A stretch of 64,000 bases of DNA from Rikenella microfusus DSM 15922 (GTDB lineage Bacteria; Bacteroidota; Bacteroidia; Bacteroidales; Rikenellaceae): the NCBI RefSeq assembly GCF_000427365.1, contig NZ_KE386488.1, positions 1,116,001-1,180,000 of the forward strand, read 5' to 3'. Shown here one piece after another: positions 52,883 to 62,330 of this stretch. A program made the position numbers and the translations under genes. The notes beneath the pieces were generated by a model. That model had not been told where the DNA came from. It ran no database searches and saw only the letters and a program-made list of their open reading frames with translations. Each line of letters starts with the position of its first letter. Within the stretch, counting starts at the first letter, position 1.

Positions 52883-53965
52883 ATGACGAAAGACGAAATA
52901 CTGGAGTTGCTCAAAGGAGTGAAGCACCCGGAGCAGGACAAAGATATCGTGTCGCTGGGCATGGTGGAAAACCTGACGATTGACGCGGATACGGGCGCCG
53001 TGCGTTTTACGATGAAGCTGACCAAACCGCGCGACCCGATGGCCGGTTCCGTCCGGCGGGCGGCCGAGGCCGTCCTCCGGGAAGCGACAGGCGTTCCGCC
53101 GGTCATCGTGGTGGCGGAGCCGCTGCCGCCCGATTCGAAAGCGGCCAAACAGCAGACGATGCGCGAGAAAAGCCGGCTGAACGAGATCGGACAGGTGATC
53201 GCCGTAGCTTCGGGCAAAGGCGGCGTCGGAAAAAGCACCGTAACGGCGAACCTGGCGGTGGCCCTGGCCGCCGAAGGCTACAAGGTCGGCGTGCTGGATG
53301 CGGACATTTACGGGCCGTCGATGCCCAAAATGTTCGGCGTGGAGGACTACAAACCGGTCGCGGAGATCGCCGAAGACGGTTCCGACCTGGAATATATCGT
53401 TCCGGCCGAGGCTTACGGAGTGAAAGTGATGTCGATCGGTTTCTTCATCTCCGGCAGCGACGCGCTGGTCTGGCGGGGGCCGATGGCGACCAACGCGCTG
53501 CGCCAATTGCTGCACCAGACGGCGTGGGGGGAACTGGATTTCCTGCTGATCGACCTGCCTCCGGGAACGGGAGACCTGCACCTGACGATCGTGAGCGAGC
53601 TGAAACTGTCGGGAGCGGTGATCGTCAGCACGCCCCAGGAGGTGGCTCTGCTGGACGTGGTGCGGGGTATCGCGATGTTCCGCAACGAACATGTGAACGT
53701 GCCGATCCGGGGTATCGTGGAAAATATGGCCTGGTTCACGCCGGCGGAGCTGCCGGACAACAGGTATTTCATTTTCGGCCCGGCGGACGAGGGGGGGCGT
53801 GTCGCCGCCCTGGCGACGGAACAGGGGGTGCCGTTGTTAGGCTCTATCCCGCTGGTGCAGGCGATCGCCGAGGGCGGGGATACCGGAAAGCCGATCGCCG
53901 CGCGCGATTCGCTGACCGGCGAAGCGTTCCGTACCGTGGCGCGGGCGCTGGTCGGAAAACTTTGA
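52883..53965 (+). CDS. mrp: Mrp/NBP35-type Fe-S cluster carrier ATPase
   Basis: At 360 aa, with an N-terminal MIP18-like (DUF59) domain (LLKGVKHPEQDKDIVSLGMV) and a P-loop ATPase of the deviant Walker type (GKGGVGKST, residues 111-119), then DADIYGPSMP, WRGPM and LLIDLPPGTGD. Mrp proteins bind and transfer Fe-S clusters. The usual C-terminal CxxC is absent: the corresponding segment reads ENMAWFTPAELPDNRYFIFG. This variant is common in Bacteroidota as far as I recall, but it makes cluster binding in this copy less certain. It is near ispG, which itself needs an Fe-S cluster. Confidence 0.92.
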   Translation: MTKDEILELLKGVKHPEQDKDIVSLGMVENLTIDADTGAVRFTMKLTKPRDPMAGSVRRAAEAVLREATGVPPVIVVAEPLPPDSKAAKQQTMREKSRLNEIGQVIAVASGKGGVGKSTVTANLAVALAAEGYKVGVLDADIYGPSMPKMFGVEDYKPVAEIAEDGSDLEYIVPAEAYGVKVMSIGFFISGSDALVWRGPMATNALRQLLHQTAWGELDFLLIDLPPGTGDLHLTIVSELKLSGAVIVSTPQEVALLDVVRGIAMFRNEHVNVPIRGIVENMAWFTPAELPDNRYFIFGPADEGGRVAALATEQGVPLLGSIPLVQAIAEGGDTGKPIAARDSLTGEAFRTVARALVGKL

Positions 53966-53989
53966 CCGGACGAGGTTCCGCGGCGGAAC

Positions 53990-54194
53990 AAAGTCGTAAA
54001 TATTGGTTATTCCTCGGTTATTATAACACAAGAGCGTTCAGAATACAAAGAAGACTACGGAACAGCTGAAAAGACATACACCGTTTTTCTTCGCTTCTTT
54101 CTTTTCAAAGAGAGAACGATCCTCTCCAAATGCCAAGCACCGAATAAACGAACGGTTTTTATTGGCAGAAGGGGTGAGATTAAAAGAAAAAACG
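53990..54194. other. Non-coding region with a copy of the AATAAACGAACGGTT motif
   Basis: No gene is seen between mrp and tRNA-Arg. Positions 54143-54157 are identical to 11724-11738, and both are preceded by AAAGAAAG-rich stems, so the two regions may share a repeat family. Its meaning is unknown. Confidence 0.4.
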
Positions 54195-54202
54195 TATATT
54201 TG
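54195..54202 (+). promoter_or_regulatory. Putative -7 promoter box of tRNA-Arg
   Basis: TATATTTG matches TAnnTTTG, 36 bases before the tRNA 5' end. Confidence 0.5.
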
Positions 54203-54238
54203 CATCCGATAACGGGCCGGAAGGTCTGTTATGAGGAC

Positions 54239-54310
54239 GGCTCCGTAGTTCAATGGATAGAATTTCAGATTCCGGTTCTGACGATATGGGTTCGAATCCC
54301 GTCGGGGTCA
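54239..54310 (+). tRNA. tRNA-Arg (anticodon CCG)
   Basis: The 72-base sequence begins GGCTCCGTAG and ends CGGGGTCA. The acceptor stem pairs with two wobbles. The anticodon stem TCAGA/TCTGA encloses TTCCGGT, so the anticodon is CCG (reads CGG). The T-arm GGGTTCGAATCCC is canonical. CCA is not encoded. Confidence 0.92.
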
Positions 54311-54329
54311 CGCATCGACATAGTATTTC

Positions 54330-54363
54330 CCGCTTTCCGATACCGGAGAGCGGGATTTTTTAT
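54330..54363 (+). terminator. Terminator of tRNA-Arg
   Basis: CCCGCTTTCC and GGAGAGCGGG pair imperfectly and are followed by ATTTTTTAT. It lies 20 bases after the tRNA and 12 bases before the next start codon. Confidence 0.8.
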
Positions 54364-54374
54364 CCTTTACGACC

Positions 54375-55322
54375 ATGTTGAAGATTTTTGCCGCGATGTG
54401 CCTCGGCGTAGCGGCCGGATGGCTGACCCGACGGCTGCCGCATCCCCGGCGCGTAGCCGGGAAAGCCGTTACCGGCGCCATTCTGATACTGATGATCCTG
54501 CTCGGCGCCGAAGTCGGAGGAAACGACCTCGTACTCCGCCATTTCGCCTCTATCGGACTGACCGCCTTACTGCTGGGCGCAGGCGCCGTCGGCGGCGTAC
54601 TGCTGGCCGCCAAAGTCCTATGGCGGTACAGCTTCCGGAAAGTCGCGCCGAAAACCCCGGAACCCGGAGCCGCCACCGGAGAAACGTCCTCCGGCGGGGC
54701 ACGGTTCAGCCTCGTTATCGTCGGCACATTCGCTCTCGGCATCGTCCTGGGCATCTGCACCCCCGCCGCCCGCTGGACCGCCTCCTGGCCCCTCGCGCTG
54801 TGGGCCTTATACCTGCTGATGCTGGCCGTAGGCATCACCATCGGGAGCGACACCGCCACCCTGCGGAGCGTCGTGCGCCAGCCGGGACGGAGCCTGCTCG
54901 TACCGTTGGCGACCCTGCTCGGCTCGTGGGCCGGCGTTTCCCTCGTATGGGGCCTCCTGCAACTGGCCGGAGGCAGACCGATGCTCTGGTCCGATGCCAT
55001 GGCCGTGGGTTCCGGACAAGGCTACTACTCGCTCTCCGGCGTACTGCTGGCCGAACTGCGCGGCCCCGAGATCGGCACGATCGGCCTGCTGGCCAACATT
55101 ACGCGCGAAATGCTGACCGTAGTGGGAGCGGCATGGATGGCCAAACGGTTTTCGCCCCTCGGCCCGATCTGCTCCGGCGGGGCGACCACGATGGACGTCT
55201 CGCTGCCGGGCATTATCCGTTACTGCGGGCCGCAGTACCTGGCCCTGGCGGTATTGCAGGGAGTGATCGCCGACCTGTCGGTACCTTTCATGGTGCCGTT
55301 TTTCGCAGGGCTGGCATCCTGA
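54375..55322 (+). CDS. LysO-family (DUF340) transporter
   Basis: A polytopic membrane protein of 315 aa with about eight to nine helices. The two-part organisation matches the LysO/YbjE family: an N-terminal half with GVAAGWLTRR and ILILMILLGAEVGG, and a C-terminal half with VGSGQGYYSLSGVLL, IGTIGLLANITREMLT and GGATTMDVSLPGI. In E. coli LysO exports lysine and some analogues; the substrate here is inferred from the family. The loop at about 100-118 (PKTPEPGAATGETSSGG) is flexible and lies in the cytoplasm or periplasm between the halves. Confidence 0.9.
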   Translation: MLKIFAAMCLGVAAGWLTRRLPHPRRVAGKAVTGAILILMILLGAEVGGNDLVLRHFASIGLTALLLGAGAVGGVLLAAKVLWRYSFRKVAPKTPEPGAATGETSSGGARFSLVIVGTFALGIVLGICTPAARWTASWPLALWALYLLMLAVGITIGSDTATLRSVVRQPGRSLLVPLATLLGSWAGVSLVWGLLQLAGGRPMLWSDAMAVGSGQGYYSLSGVLLAELRGPEIGTIGLLANITREMLTVVGAAWMAKRFSPLGPICSGGATTMDVSLPGIIRYCGPQYLALAVLQGVIADLSVPFMVPFFAGLAS

Positions 55323-55447
55323 TCCGGAGCCGGCACAGACAGTCGCTGTCCTTATCCGGGCCGCCCTAACCCCTCAGGGACGCCGCCGCTACCCCGGAAC
55401 CTAATGCGATATTCACCCCGGCCGGTTCCGGCTTATCGTCAAAACGC

Positions 55448-55455
55448 TATCTTTG
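55448..55455 (+). promoter_or_regulatory. Putative -7 promoter box very close to the CvpA-type start
   Basis: TATCTTTG matches TAnnTTTG and ends only 8 bases before the ATG at 55463. If used, the transcript would be almost leaderless. Confidence 0.45.
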
Positions 55456-55462
55456 CCCTACT

Positions 55463-56074
55463 ATGAACATCATCGACATACTGGCGGGCCTCGTGCTGGT
55501 ACTGTGCCTCTGGAGCGGCTGGCGCAGCGGAATACTCGTCCAGCTCAGCGGCATCGTGGGAATCGTCGCCGGGACATGGGTGGCTTACCGTTTCTCACAC
55601 GCCATCGGACGCTGGCTCGACTTGGAAGAGATGCCCTCCGAAGCGCTGTTCGTGATCGTGCTGCTCGGCGTGCTCGTCTGCGTTATCCTCCTGTGCCAAC
55701 TGGTTACCCGTTTGCTGAAAGCGGGAGGGCTGGCCGGCCCGCTGCGGCTGCTGGGCGCCGTGTTCGCCGTAGCGAAAGGAGTGCTGTTGCTGGGACTGGC
55801 GCTGGTCGCGCTGGAAGCGGCCCTGCCGTGGCTCTCCGACAAAAACAGGGCCTCCCTCGGCAAAACGCTGAAAGAGGCCCGCAGTTATGAAATCCTGAAA
55901 GGGGTGGGAGGGTTCGTCTTCCCCTATATCGTCAGCGGAACGAAAGCCGTCGCGGACGAAATCGGCGACCGCTATCCGACCACCGAACCGGCCGGGGCGT
56001 CCGCCTCTTCGCCCTCCGGAGCGACGACCGACAGTTTGCCCGCGGGCGACTCGGCCATCAGGATCATGCCCTGA
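55463..56074 (+). CDS. CvpA-family membrane protein (203 aa)
   Basis: Four membrane segments (about 4-22, 28-46, 60-83, 100-125) and the family pattern ([45 protein letters not shown]) match CvpA, a protein linked to colicin V production and envelope homeostasis. The C-terminal about 45 residues are polar and of low complexity. The gene overlaps the 3' end of metG by 103 bp on the opposite strand, so the tail of each protein is encoded by the same base pairs. Confidence 0.85.
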   Translation: MNIIDILAGLVLVLCLWSGWRSGILVQLSGIVGIVAGTWVAYRFSHAIGRWLDLEEMPSEALFVIVLLGVLVCVILLCQLVTRLLKAGGLAGPLRLLGAVFAVAKGVLLLGLALVALEAALPWLSDKNRASLGKTLKEARSYEILKGVGGFVFPYIVSGTKAVADEIGDRYPTTEPAGASASSPSGATTDSLPAGDSAIRIMP

Positions 56075-58071
56075 GATTCGATCCCCTTGAGCGTGCGCGG
56101 AGCGAGATTCGCCAACACCAGCACCCGTTTGCCGACCATCTGTTCCGGGGTGAAGTATTCCGCGATACCCGACACAATCGTCCGGGTGTCGATCCCCGTA
56201 TCGACCGTCAGTTTCAGCAGCTTTTTGGTCTTCGGCACCGGTTCGGCCGCCACTACGCGCGAAACGCGGATGTCCATGGCCGCGAAATCGTCGAACTGCA
56301 CCGTATTCTCTTTGGCCGGAGCCGCCGTGGCATTCGCCGCGGCATTGGCCGCTTTGGTATCCTCCAGTTTTTTGAGCTGCGCTTCGACTGTACTGTCTTC
56401 GATCTTTTCGAACAGCAGCTCCGCCTGTCCCAGCTCATGTCCCGGCTCCAGCAGCGTCATGCAGCCGATATTGTCCCATTGCATCCCGGTCTGCGGCAGC
56501 CGCAGCATCCCGCGGAGTTTCACGGCGGTGAAAGGCAGGAACGGTTCGCACGCGATCGCCAGCGACACCGTGATCTGCAACGAAACGTTCAGAATGGTCG
56601 CCACGCGGCTTTCGTCGGTCTTGACCGTCTTCCACGGCTCGGTATCAGCCAGGTATTTGTTCCCTAACCGCGCGAGGTTCATCATCTCTTTCAACGCCTC
56701 GCGGAAACGGTAATTCTCGATATTCTGCTCGATAGCCGCTTTGATGCGCGGTATCTCTTCGAGGATTTCGCGGTCGTAATCGGTCAGCCCGGCTCCGGCG
56801 ATGGCGGGAACGCGCCCTTCGAAATATTTGTGGGTCAGCACCAGCGCCCGGTTCACGAAATTCCCGAAAATGGCTACCAGCTCGTTGTTGTTCCGCGCCT
56901 GGAAATCGCGCCACGTGAAATCGTTGTCTTTGGTTTCGGGGGCATTGGCGCACAGCACGTAACGCAATACGTCTTCCTTGCCCGGGAACTCGTCCAGGTA
57001 TTCGTGCAGCCACACGGCCCAGTTGCGCGAAGTTGAAATCTTGTCGTTTTCGAGGTTCAGGAACTCGTTGGCCGGAACGTTTTCGGGCAGGATGAAGCCG
57101 CCGTGGGCCTTGAGCATCGACGGGAAGACGATGCAGTGGAACACGATGTTGTCCTTGCCGATGAAGTGCACCAGTTTGGTGTCGCCGTCCTGCCAGTAGG
57201 GGCGCCACCCCTCGGGATCGCCTTTCCCTGCGAAAAGTTCCTTAGTCGCCGAGATATAGCCGATCGGGGCGTCGAACCACACGTAGAGCACTTTCCCTTC
57301 GGCTCCCTCCACCGGCACGGGAATCCCCCAGTCAAGGTCGCGGCTCACCGCCCGCGGCAGCAATCCGCCGTCGAGCCAGCTTTTGCACTGGCCGTACACG
57401 TTGGATTTCCACACCTCGTGCGTGCCGCCGTTTTCCGGCCCGTGCTCCCGGAGTATCCACTCGCGCAGGAACGTCTCGTAACGATCCAGCGGCAGAAACC
57501 AGTGTCTGGTCTCTTTCAGCACGGGGGTGGCTCCCGTGATCGCGGATTTCGGGTCGATCAGCTCGGTCGGCGAAAGGGTCGATCCGCACTTCTCGCACTG
57601 GTCGCCGTAGGCCCCTTCGCTGTGGCATTTCGGGCAGGTGCCGGTGATGTATCGGTCGGCGAGAAACTGCCGCGCTTCGGGGTCGTAGTATTGTTCGGTG
57701 GTCTGCTCGATGAAATCGCCCTGTTCGTAGAGCTTGCGGAAAAAGTCCGATGCGGTCCGGGCGTGCATCTCGGAACTGGTGCGGGAATAGATGTCGAAAC
57801 TGATCCCGAAACGCTCGAAAGCGTCTTTGATAATGCCGTGGTACTTGTCCACCACGTCCTGCGGAGTCACACCCTCTTTTTTGGCTTTGATGGTGATGGG
57901 CACGCCGTGTTCGTCCGACCCGCAGATCGAAAGCACGTCCGCGCCGCGGCCGCGCAGGTAACGCACGTATATGTCAGAAGGCACGTAAACGCCGGCCAGG
58001 TGGCCGATATGCACGGGGCCGTTGGCATAGGGCAATGCGGAGGTGACGAGGTATCGTTTCGGTTGTTTCAT
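55972..58071 (-). CDS. metG: Methionyl-tRNA synthetase with C-terminal tRNA-binding domain
   Basis: Class I synthetase of 699 aa. The HIGH motif is HIGH within [16 protein letters not shown] and the KMSKS loop reads KISTS (K344). The zinc knuckle CPKC and CEKC is at about 149-164. The extra C-terminal module after about 570 ([45 protein letters not shown]) is the EMAP/Trbp111-like tRNA-binding domain that makes the enzyme a dimer. An Ala-rich linker joins the two. A convergent overlap with the CvpA-type gene affects only its last about 35 residues. Confidence 0.96.
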   Translation of the reverse strand: MKQPKRYLVTSALPYANGPVHIGHLAGVYVPSDIYVRYLRGRGADVLSICGSDEHGVPITIKAKKEGVTPQDVVDKYHGIIKDAFERFGISFDIYSRTSSEMHARTASDFFRKLYEQGDFIEQTTEQYYDPEARQFLADRYITGTCPKCHSEGAYGDQCEKCGSTLSPTELIDPKSAITGATPVLKETRHWFLPLDRYETFLREWILREHGPENGGTHEVWKSNVYGQCKSWLDGGLLPRAVSRDLDWGIPVPVEGAEGKVLYVWFDAPIGYISATKELFAGKGDPEGWRPYWQDGDTKLVHFIGKDNIVFHCIVFPSMLKAHGGFILPENVPANEFLNLENDKISTSRNWAVWLHEYLDEFPGKEDVLRYVLCANAPETKDNDFTWRDFQARNNNELVAIFGNFVNRALVLTHKYFEGRVPAIAGAGLTDYDREILEEIPRIKAAIEQNIENYRFREALKEMMNLARLGNKYLADTEPWKTVKTDESRVATILNVSLQITVSLAIACEPFLPFTAVKLRGMLRLPQTGMQWDNIGCMTLLEPGHELGQAELLFEKIEDSTVEAQLKKLEDTKAANAAANATAAPAKENTVQFDDFAAMDIRVSRVVAAEPVPKTKKLLKLTVDTGIDTRTIVSGIAEYFTPEQMVGKRVLVLANLAPRTLKGIESQGMILMAESPAGKLSVVAPEGEEADAPAGSVVG

Positions 58072-58147
58072 CGTTAGCTTTTTCTTAAGGGTACAAAGAT
58101 AACGCTTTTCCCCGTTTTACGGTTCGGTGCAACCGGATACCGCCGAA

Positions 58148-58316
58148 CCCGATTATATACTTTGATATACCATTAATTTTCATCGGCGTTTTTCGGCTCG
58201 CGCCGACCCCTTCGGGTCTTTTGCTGGGGTTTGCACCGCCTCGTGCCGTCCGGCGCGGAGCCGATAGGGGGAGATGATCACCGAATAGGTTTGGTATACC
58301 CAAGTATATAATCGGG
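58148..58316. repeat. Dispersed intergenic palindromic repeat, copy C, with perfect 15-bp terminal inverted repeats
   Basis: CCCGATTATATACTT (58148-58162) is the exact reverse complement of AAGTATATAATCGGG (58302-58316). The 169-bp element has a GC-rich interior with stems (CGGCTCGCGCCG, GGCGCGGAGCCG). Its ends match those of copies at 15157 and 46351. No reading frame is inside. Its structure is MITE-like; a structured RNA is also possible. The remaining gap between metG and the DUF4251 gene holds no further feature apart from a possible stem near 58378-58440. Confidence 0.7.
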
Positions 58317-58469
58317 CTGGCGAAAGCTCCGTTTCCGCACCATATCCTCTCGCCGGATGCGGATAGGGCCGGTAAAAGCGATCGCTTTCACCGGCCCTCT
58401 GCTCCTGTCGGACGGCCGTTCCGCCGTCCGTTCCCTTCCCCAGTCCGGTTCCGGGACGGGGACTGTCTG

Positions 58470-58982
58470 TCAATTGGCCTGTATCGTCCCGGTATAGGAA
58501 ACCGTGTTCCCCATGTTCGGCACCAGCGTCAGCGTAGCCATACCGTTATTGATATCGTAGTTCAGGTGGAACACATACTTCACATCGCCCCATTCGGTCT
58601 GGAAAACCAGCGTCCACTGCGAACCGCTGTTCATATCTTCCCAGAAATTAAAACGCACCGTATTGATCTCGATCCGTTTGGGCACCGTGGTCACATTCTG
58701 CGCCACCGAAACGTAGGGCAGGCTGACCTCCAGATAGCCCGGATAGACCGAAACGTAATTGTTCCACTGGTTCAGCGCCTGCTGCGGCCCCATGAACTGC
58801 GGCGTCATCTGCGAAGCCGAGAAAGTGAAGTTATGCGTCTTGAGGGCATTGGTCAATTGCTGTACCATTGCCTGCTGGCGCTCGGTTCGTTTTTCGTCGC
58901 GCACCTCTTTTTTCGTGTAATCCTGCGCCGCAACCGTAGCGACCAGCGATACCATCAGAATGGATAAGAATAATTTTTTCAT
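58470..58982 (-). CDS. Exported DUF4251 protein (170 aa)
   Basis: A signal peptide (to ATVAAQ) is followed by a coiled-coil-like charged helix (KEVRDEKRTERQQAMVQQL) and the DUF4251 domain (NFTFSASQMTPQFMGPQQALN, YVSVYPGYLEVSLPYV, GDVKYVFHLNYDINNGMATL). This family of 160-190 aa is frequent in Bacteroidetes and its function is unknown. It stands alone, reading away from the export locus. Confidence 0.85.
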   Translation of the reverse strand: MKKLFLSILMVSLVATVAAQDYTKKEVRDEKRTERQQAMVQQLTNALKTHNFTFSASQMTPQFMGPQQALNQWNNYVSVYPGYLEVSLPYVSVAQNVTTVPKRIEINTVRFNFWEDMNSGSQWTLVFQTEWGDVKYVFHLNYDINNGMATLTLVPNMGNTVSYTGTIQAN

Positions 58983-59158
58983 GGTTTTGGAATTTAATTG
59001 CGGTTGATAAAATATGGGTTCGTCGTATGTAAAATTTTGACAATTTCCGTGCCAAATAAAATTGCATCAAATTTGCAGAAATCTTCATACCTTGCTTTCC
59101 GACAGGGATGCCGGAAACAAATCCCCCCTTATCCGCCAAACGAAAAAAGCACGATACG

Positions 59159-60625
59159 ATGCAAATAAACAGAAAGATCATCCTCCTCGGCGCAGGGATG
59201 GCGCTGACGCTGGGCGGAACCGTCTCCGCCGGCGCGCAAAGCCTCGTCTCTCCGTCGGCAGACAGTACCCGGGTCCTGACTCTCCAGGAAGCCGTCGAAC
59301 TCAGTTACCGCCAGAATCCGGCGATGGAAGCGCAGCGCATAGCCCGCGAAGCCGCCGTCGACCGGCGGAAATCGGCTTGGGGTCTGCGCATGCCCCAACT
59401 GGGCGTAACGGCTGCCTATACTTATATGTCCGAAGACATCAAGGCTTTCGATCTGAACGGGGAAAAAAACGCCGCCTTGGAACAGATCGGACAGTTGCCC
59501 CTGCCCTTCCCGATCCCGCCTGAAATCATACAGGCCGTAAAAGGACTCGACCTGAGCCTAACGCTCCAGCAACGGCAGTTCGCGGTGGTCGGCGCGACGG
59601 TGGCCGTACCCCTGTACACGGGCGGCAAGATCAATGCGGCGGTCAATGCGGCCAAAATCAATATCGAAAAAAGCGACCAGGAGGCCCTCCGGGTACAGAC
59701 CGACCTGTTCGCCGAAGTCGTGGAGCGTTATTACGGCCTTTCGCTGGCCCGCCACGTGCTGCGGGTGCGCGAAGAGGTAACGGCCGGGATGCGCAAACAT
59801 CTCGAAGACGCCGAAAAGCTGGAGGCCAACGGCATGATCGCCTCGACCGAGAAACTCTATGCCGAAATGTATCTCGCCCAGGCCGAAGGCGAACAGACCG
59901 CGGCGGCCCTGCAAATCGGGACGGTCAATCGGGCGTTGGGCGCGTCGCTGGGACAGACCGCCGACTACCTGCCCGTTACGGCCCTGTTCGTAATCGACGA
60001 ACTGAAACCGCTCTCGTACTTTCAGGAACGCGTCAAACGGAACAGCCCGATCCTCAAACAGGTCGAGCTGACCCGGCGGCTGGCGGCGGAAGGCGTACGT
60101 GCGGCGCGGGCTTCGTTCCTGCCGGAAATCGCCGCGATCGGAGCCGTCAACGCCTGGGACTGGCAACTGACCGACCTGGCGCCGAGATGGACGGTGGGCG
60201 CAGGAATCAAACTGCGCATTTTCGACGGCCTGAGCAGCGAATACAAACATGCGGCGGCCAAAAAGGAGATGAGGCAGGCGGAGGTCATGCAGACGAAGGC
60301 CGAAAACGACCTGATGGCGCTGACCGAAAAACTCTACAACCAACTGAAAAGCTCGGCGGCGGAAGTGCACGCCCTGGGCGCGTCGGTCGCTTTCGCCGAA
60401 TCGTACCTGAACGCCAAGCAAAAAGCCTTCAGCGAAGGGATGGCCCCTTCGTCCGACGTGGTGGACGCCCGTCTGAACCTGGCCAAAGCCAAAGTCGAAC
60501 GGCTGGCGGCAGCCTGCACATTCGACATCGCGCTGGCGCAACTGCTGGCTCTCGCGGGCGAAACCGAATCGATGGGCAGCTACATGCACCAGCAGGATTT
60601 CCAGATCATCACCAACGAACATTAA
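59159..60625 (+). CDS. TolC-family outer-membrane channel of an export locus
   Basis: At 488 aa, with a signal peptide (to SAGAQS) and the two-fold repeat of helical hairpins (LQEAVELSYRQNPAMEAQRI, then VVERYYGLSLARHVLRVREEV; second repeat EYKHAAAKKEMRQAE, NLAKAKVERLAAACTFDIALAQL). The start at 59159 was chosen because the upstream ATG at 59108 would put 17 polar residues before the signal. Together with the HlyD-type and two ABC-2 permease genes downstream it forms an export system across both membranes. No ATPase gene is seen yet. Confidence 0.9.
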   Translation: MQINRKIILLGAGMALTLGGTVSAGAQSLVSPSADSTRVLTLQEAVELSYRQNPAMEAQRIAREAAVDRRKSAWGLRMPQLGVTAAYTYMSEDIKAFDLNGEKNAALEQIGQLPLPFPIPPEIIQAVKGLDLSLTLQQRQFAVVGATVAVPLYTGGKINAAVNAAKINIEKSDQEALRVQTDLFAEVVERYYGLSLARHVLRVREEVTAGMRKHLEDAEKLEANGMIASTEKLYAEMYLAQAEGEQTAAALQIGTVNRALGASLGQTADYLPVTALFVIDELKPLSYFQERVKRNSPILKQVELTRRLAAEGVRAARASFLPEIAAIGAVNAWDWQLTDLAPRWTVGAGIKLRIFDGLSSEYKHAAAKKEMRQAEVMQTKAENDLMALTEKLYNQLKSSAAEVHALGASVAFAESYLNAKQKAFSEGMAPSSDVVDARLNLAKAKVERLAAACTFDIALAQLLALAGETESMGSYMHQQDFQIITNEH

Positions 60626-60643
60626 TCCCTATTCCTACAGGAC

Positions 60644-61624
60644 ATGAAATCGAAAGTATATACCATTACGCTGATCATCATCGCCGTCATCACGGTGGTG
60701 GCTTTTATCGGCTGGTTCGTGCTCAAGCCCGCTCCCTACCTCATGCAGGGCACGGTCGAAGCCACCAGCTACAAAGTATCGTCGAAAGTGCCGGGCCGTG
60801 TGGACAGCCTGACCGTCAAACGCGGCGACGCGGTGACCAAGGGGCAGTTCCTATACGGCATCAGCTCTCCGGAAGTCTTCGCCAAGCTGACGCAGGCCGA
60901 AGCGGCACGGTCGGCGGCCTCGGCCATGCAGGACAAGGTGGACGCGGGAGCACGCAAACAACAGATTCAGCAAGCCTATGAAATGTGGCAGCAGTCGCTG
61001 GCGGGACTGGAACTGGCCCAGAAGACTTACGACCGGGTGAAAAACCTCTACGACCAGGGTGTGGTGCCGGCCCAGAAGCTGGACGAAGCACAGGCCAACC
61101 TGAAAGCCATGAAAACGACTTCGGTAGCCGCCGAAGCGGCCTACAGCATGGCTACCGAGGGGGCGCAATGGGAAGATAAAGCGGCGGCCAAAGCGATCGT
61201 GGAACAGGCCGGAGGAGCGGTAAGCGAGGTGGAATCGTTCGTGACGGAGACGCGCCAGTACGCTCCGGTGGACGGAGAGGTTTCGAGCGTGGTCTCGGAG
61301 AACGGCGAGCTGGTAGGGACGGGTTATCCGGTAGTCACGATCGTGGATTTGTCGGACTCCTGGGTGGTTTTCAACGTCAAGGAGACGATGTTGCCGAAGA
61401 TCAGGATGGGTACCCGGTTCAAAGGTTATTTCCCGGCGTTGGACCGGACTTACGAACTGACGGTGGACTATATCGCGGCGGAGGCTTCCTATGCCACATG
61501 GGCGGCGACACGGACCAGCGGGGAGTTCGATGTCAAGACTTTCGAGGTGCATGCGCGCGCGGCCGCCCCGATCGACAATCTCCGTCCGGGGATGACCGTA
61601 ACGGTGGATTACAACAGCCTATAA
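60644..61624 (+). CDS. HlyD/EmrA-type membrane fusion protein
   Basis: At 326 aa with an N-terminal membrane helix (about 6-27) and the adaptor order: barrel-sandwich half (GTVEATSYKVSSKVPGRVD, GDAVTKGQFLYGI), a long coiled-coil hairpin (about 85-200), second half (YAPVDGEVSSVVSENGELV), and a C-terminal strand domain with NLRPGMTVTV. Its gene follows the TolC-type gene after 18 bases. It should link the permeases downstream to the outer-membrane channel. The downstream 706-bp gap with repeats separates it from the permease genes. Confidence 0.9.
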   Translation: MKSKVYTITLIIIAVITVVAFIGWFVLKPAPYLMQGTVEATSYKVSSKVPGRVDSLTVKRGDAVTKGQFLYGISSPEVFAKLTQAEAARSAASAMQDKVDAGARKQQIQQAYEMWQQSLAGLELAQKTYDRVKNLYDQGVVPAQKLDEAQANLKAMKTTSVAAEAAYSMATEGAQWEDKAAAKAIVEQAGGAVSEVESFVTETRQYAPVDGEVSSVVSENGELVGTGYPVVTIVDLSDSWVVFNVKETMLPKIRMGTRFKGYFPALDRTYELTVDYIAAEASYATWAATRTSGEFDVKTFEVHARAAAPIDNLRPGMTVTVDYNSL

Positions 61625-62330
61625 CGACAGAACCGGTTTTGGAAACCCTGTTCCGAATCCGCACAGGACTGCCCCGCCTGCGGGGAACAAAGTTGTATAT
61701 CGGATCGGCTTCTGCGTCGATTCGGCACGGTCGCTATGCCGGACGATTAACCATAGTTTTTTAGTTTGTGCGATTCATAAGAATCGCCGGCTTTCGCGCC
61801 CAAGCGGCCAAGCCGCTTCGGGGGGCGCAAAGCCGAATGGATAAAGCATTTCAATCGTAGGGTTATTCGTAAAAGTACCGCGATAGCGGGCGGGCCGGAG
61901 CCACCCCGGGCGGCGGCCTGCAACTGCGCTGCGCTTGTTTCGCCTCCGCTGGCTCCGGAAATAACATTAACCGTACAGTTATTTGTCGAGGAGCGCGGTC
62001 TGCGAAGAACGAGGGTAATTACAGCCCGGCTGGAGTGCCCGGCGGCACCGGGTCTCCCCGTGGGGAGGCGTCCGGCCCGCCCGCTGACGCGGAAATTTAG
62101 TTTTAACAGTACGGTTTATTACAATGTTCTCCCTTAGTCAGGCCGGAGCCACCCCCGGCGTAGGCCTGCAAGCAGTCCGCGCTGGCTCCGGCCTTGAATT
62201 TGCAAATTAAAAAGTACGGCTAATTGACAAGACTGCGACTCGGAACCGACGAAAGCCGTGGCAGTTACAGCCCGGCTGAATGCCCAGCGATACCGAAACC
62301 GATTTTTAACAGAACGACCGACAACAAGAC
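61625..62330. repeat. Duplicated GC-rich palindromic repeat in the middle of the export locus
   Basis: Two copies of about 160 bp start at 61893 and 62141. Both begin GGCCGGAGCCACCCC, continue with GGCCTGCA and TGGCTCCGG, and end about 130 bases later with TTACAGCCCGGCT (62019 and 62265). Copy 2 forms a stem of 11 bases (GGCCGGAGCCA with TGGCTCCGGCC, 62141-62193). Boxes with TACGGTTTATT/GTACGGCTAATT/CCGTACAGTTATT lie between. A smaller stem (GGCTTTCGCGCCC with GGGGCGCAAAGCC) is at 61788-61835. No gene is present. The region may be an insertion in a previously continuous operon. Confidence 0.65.
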
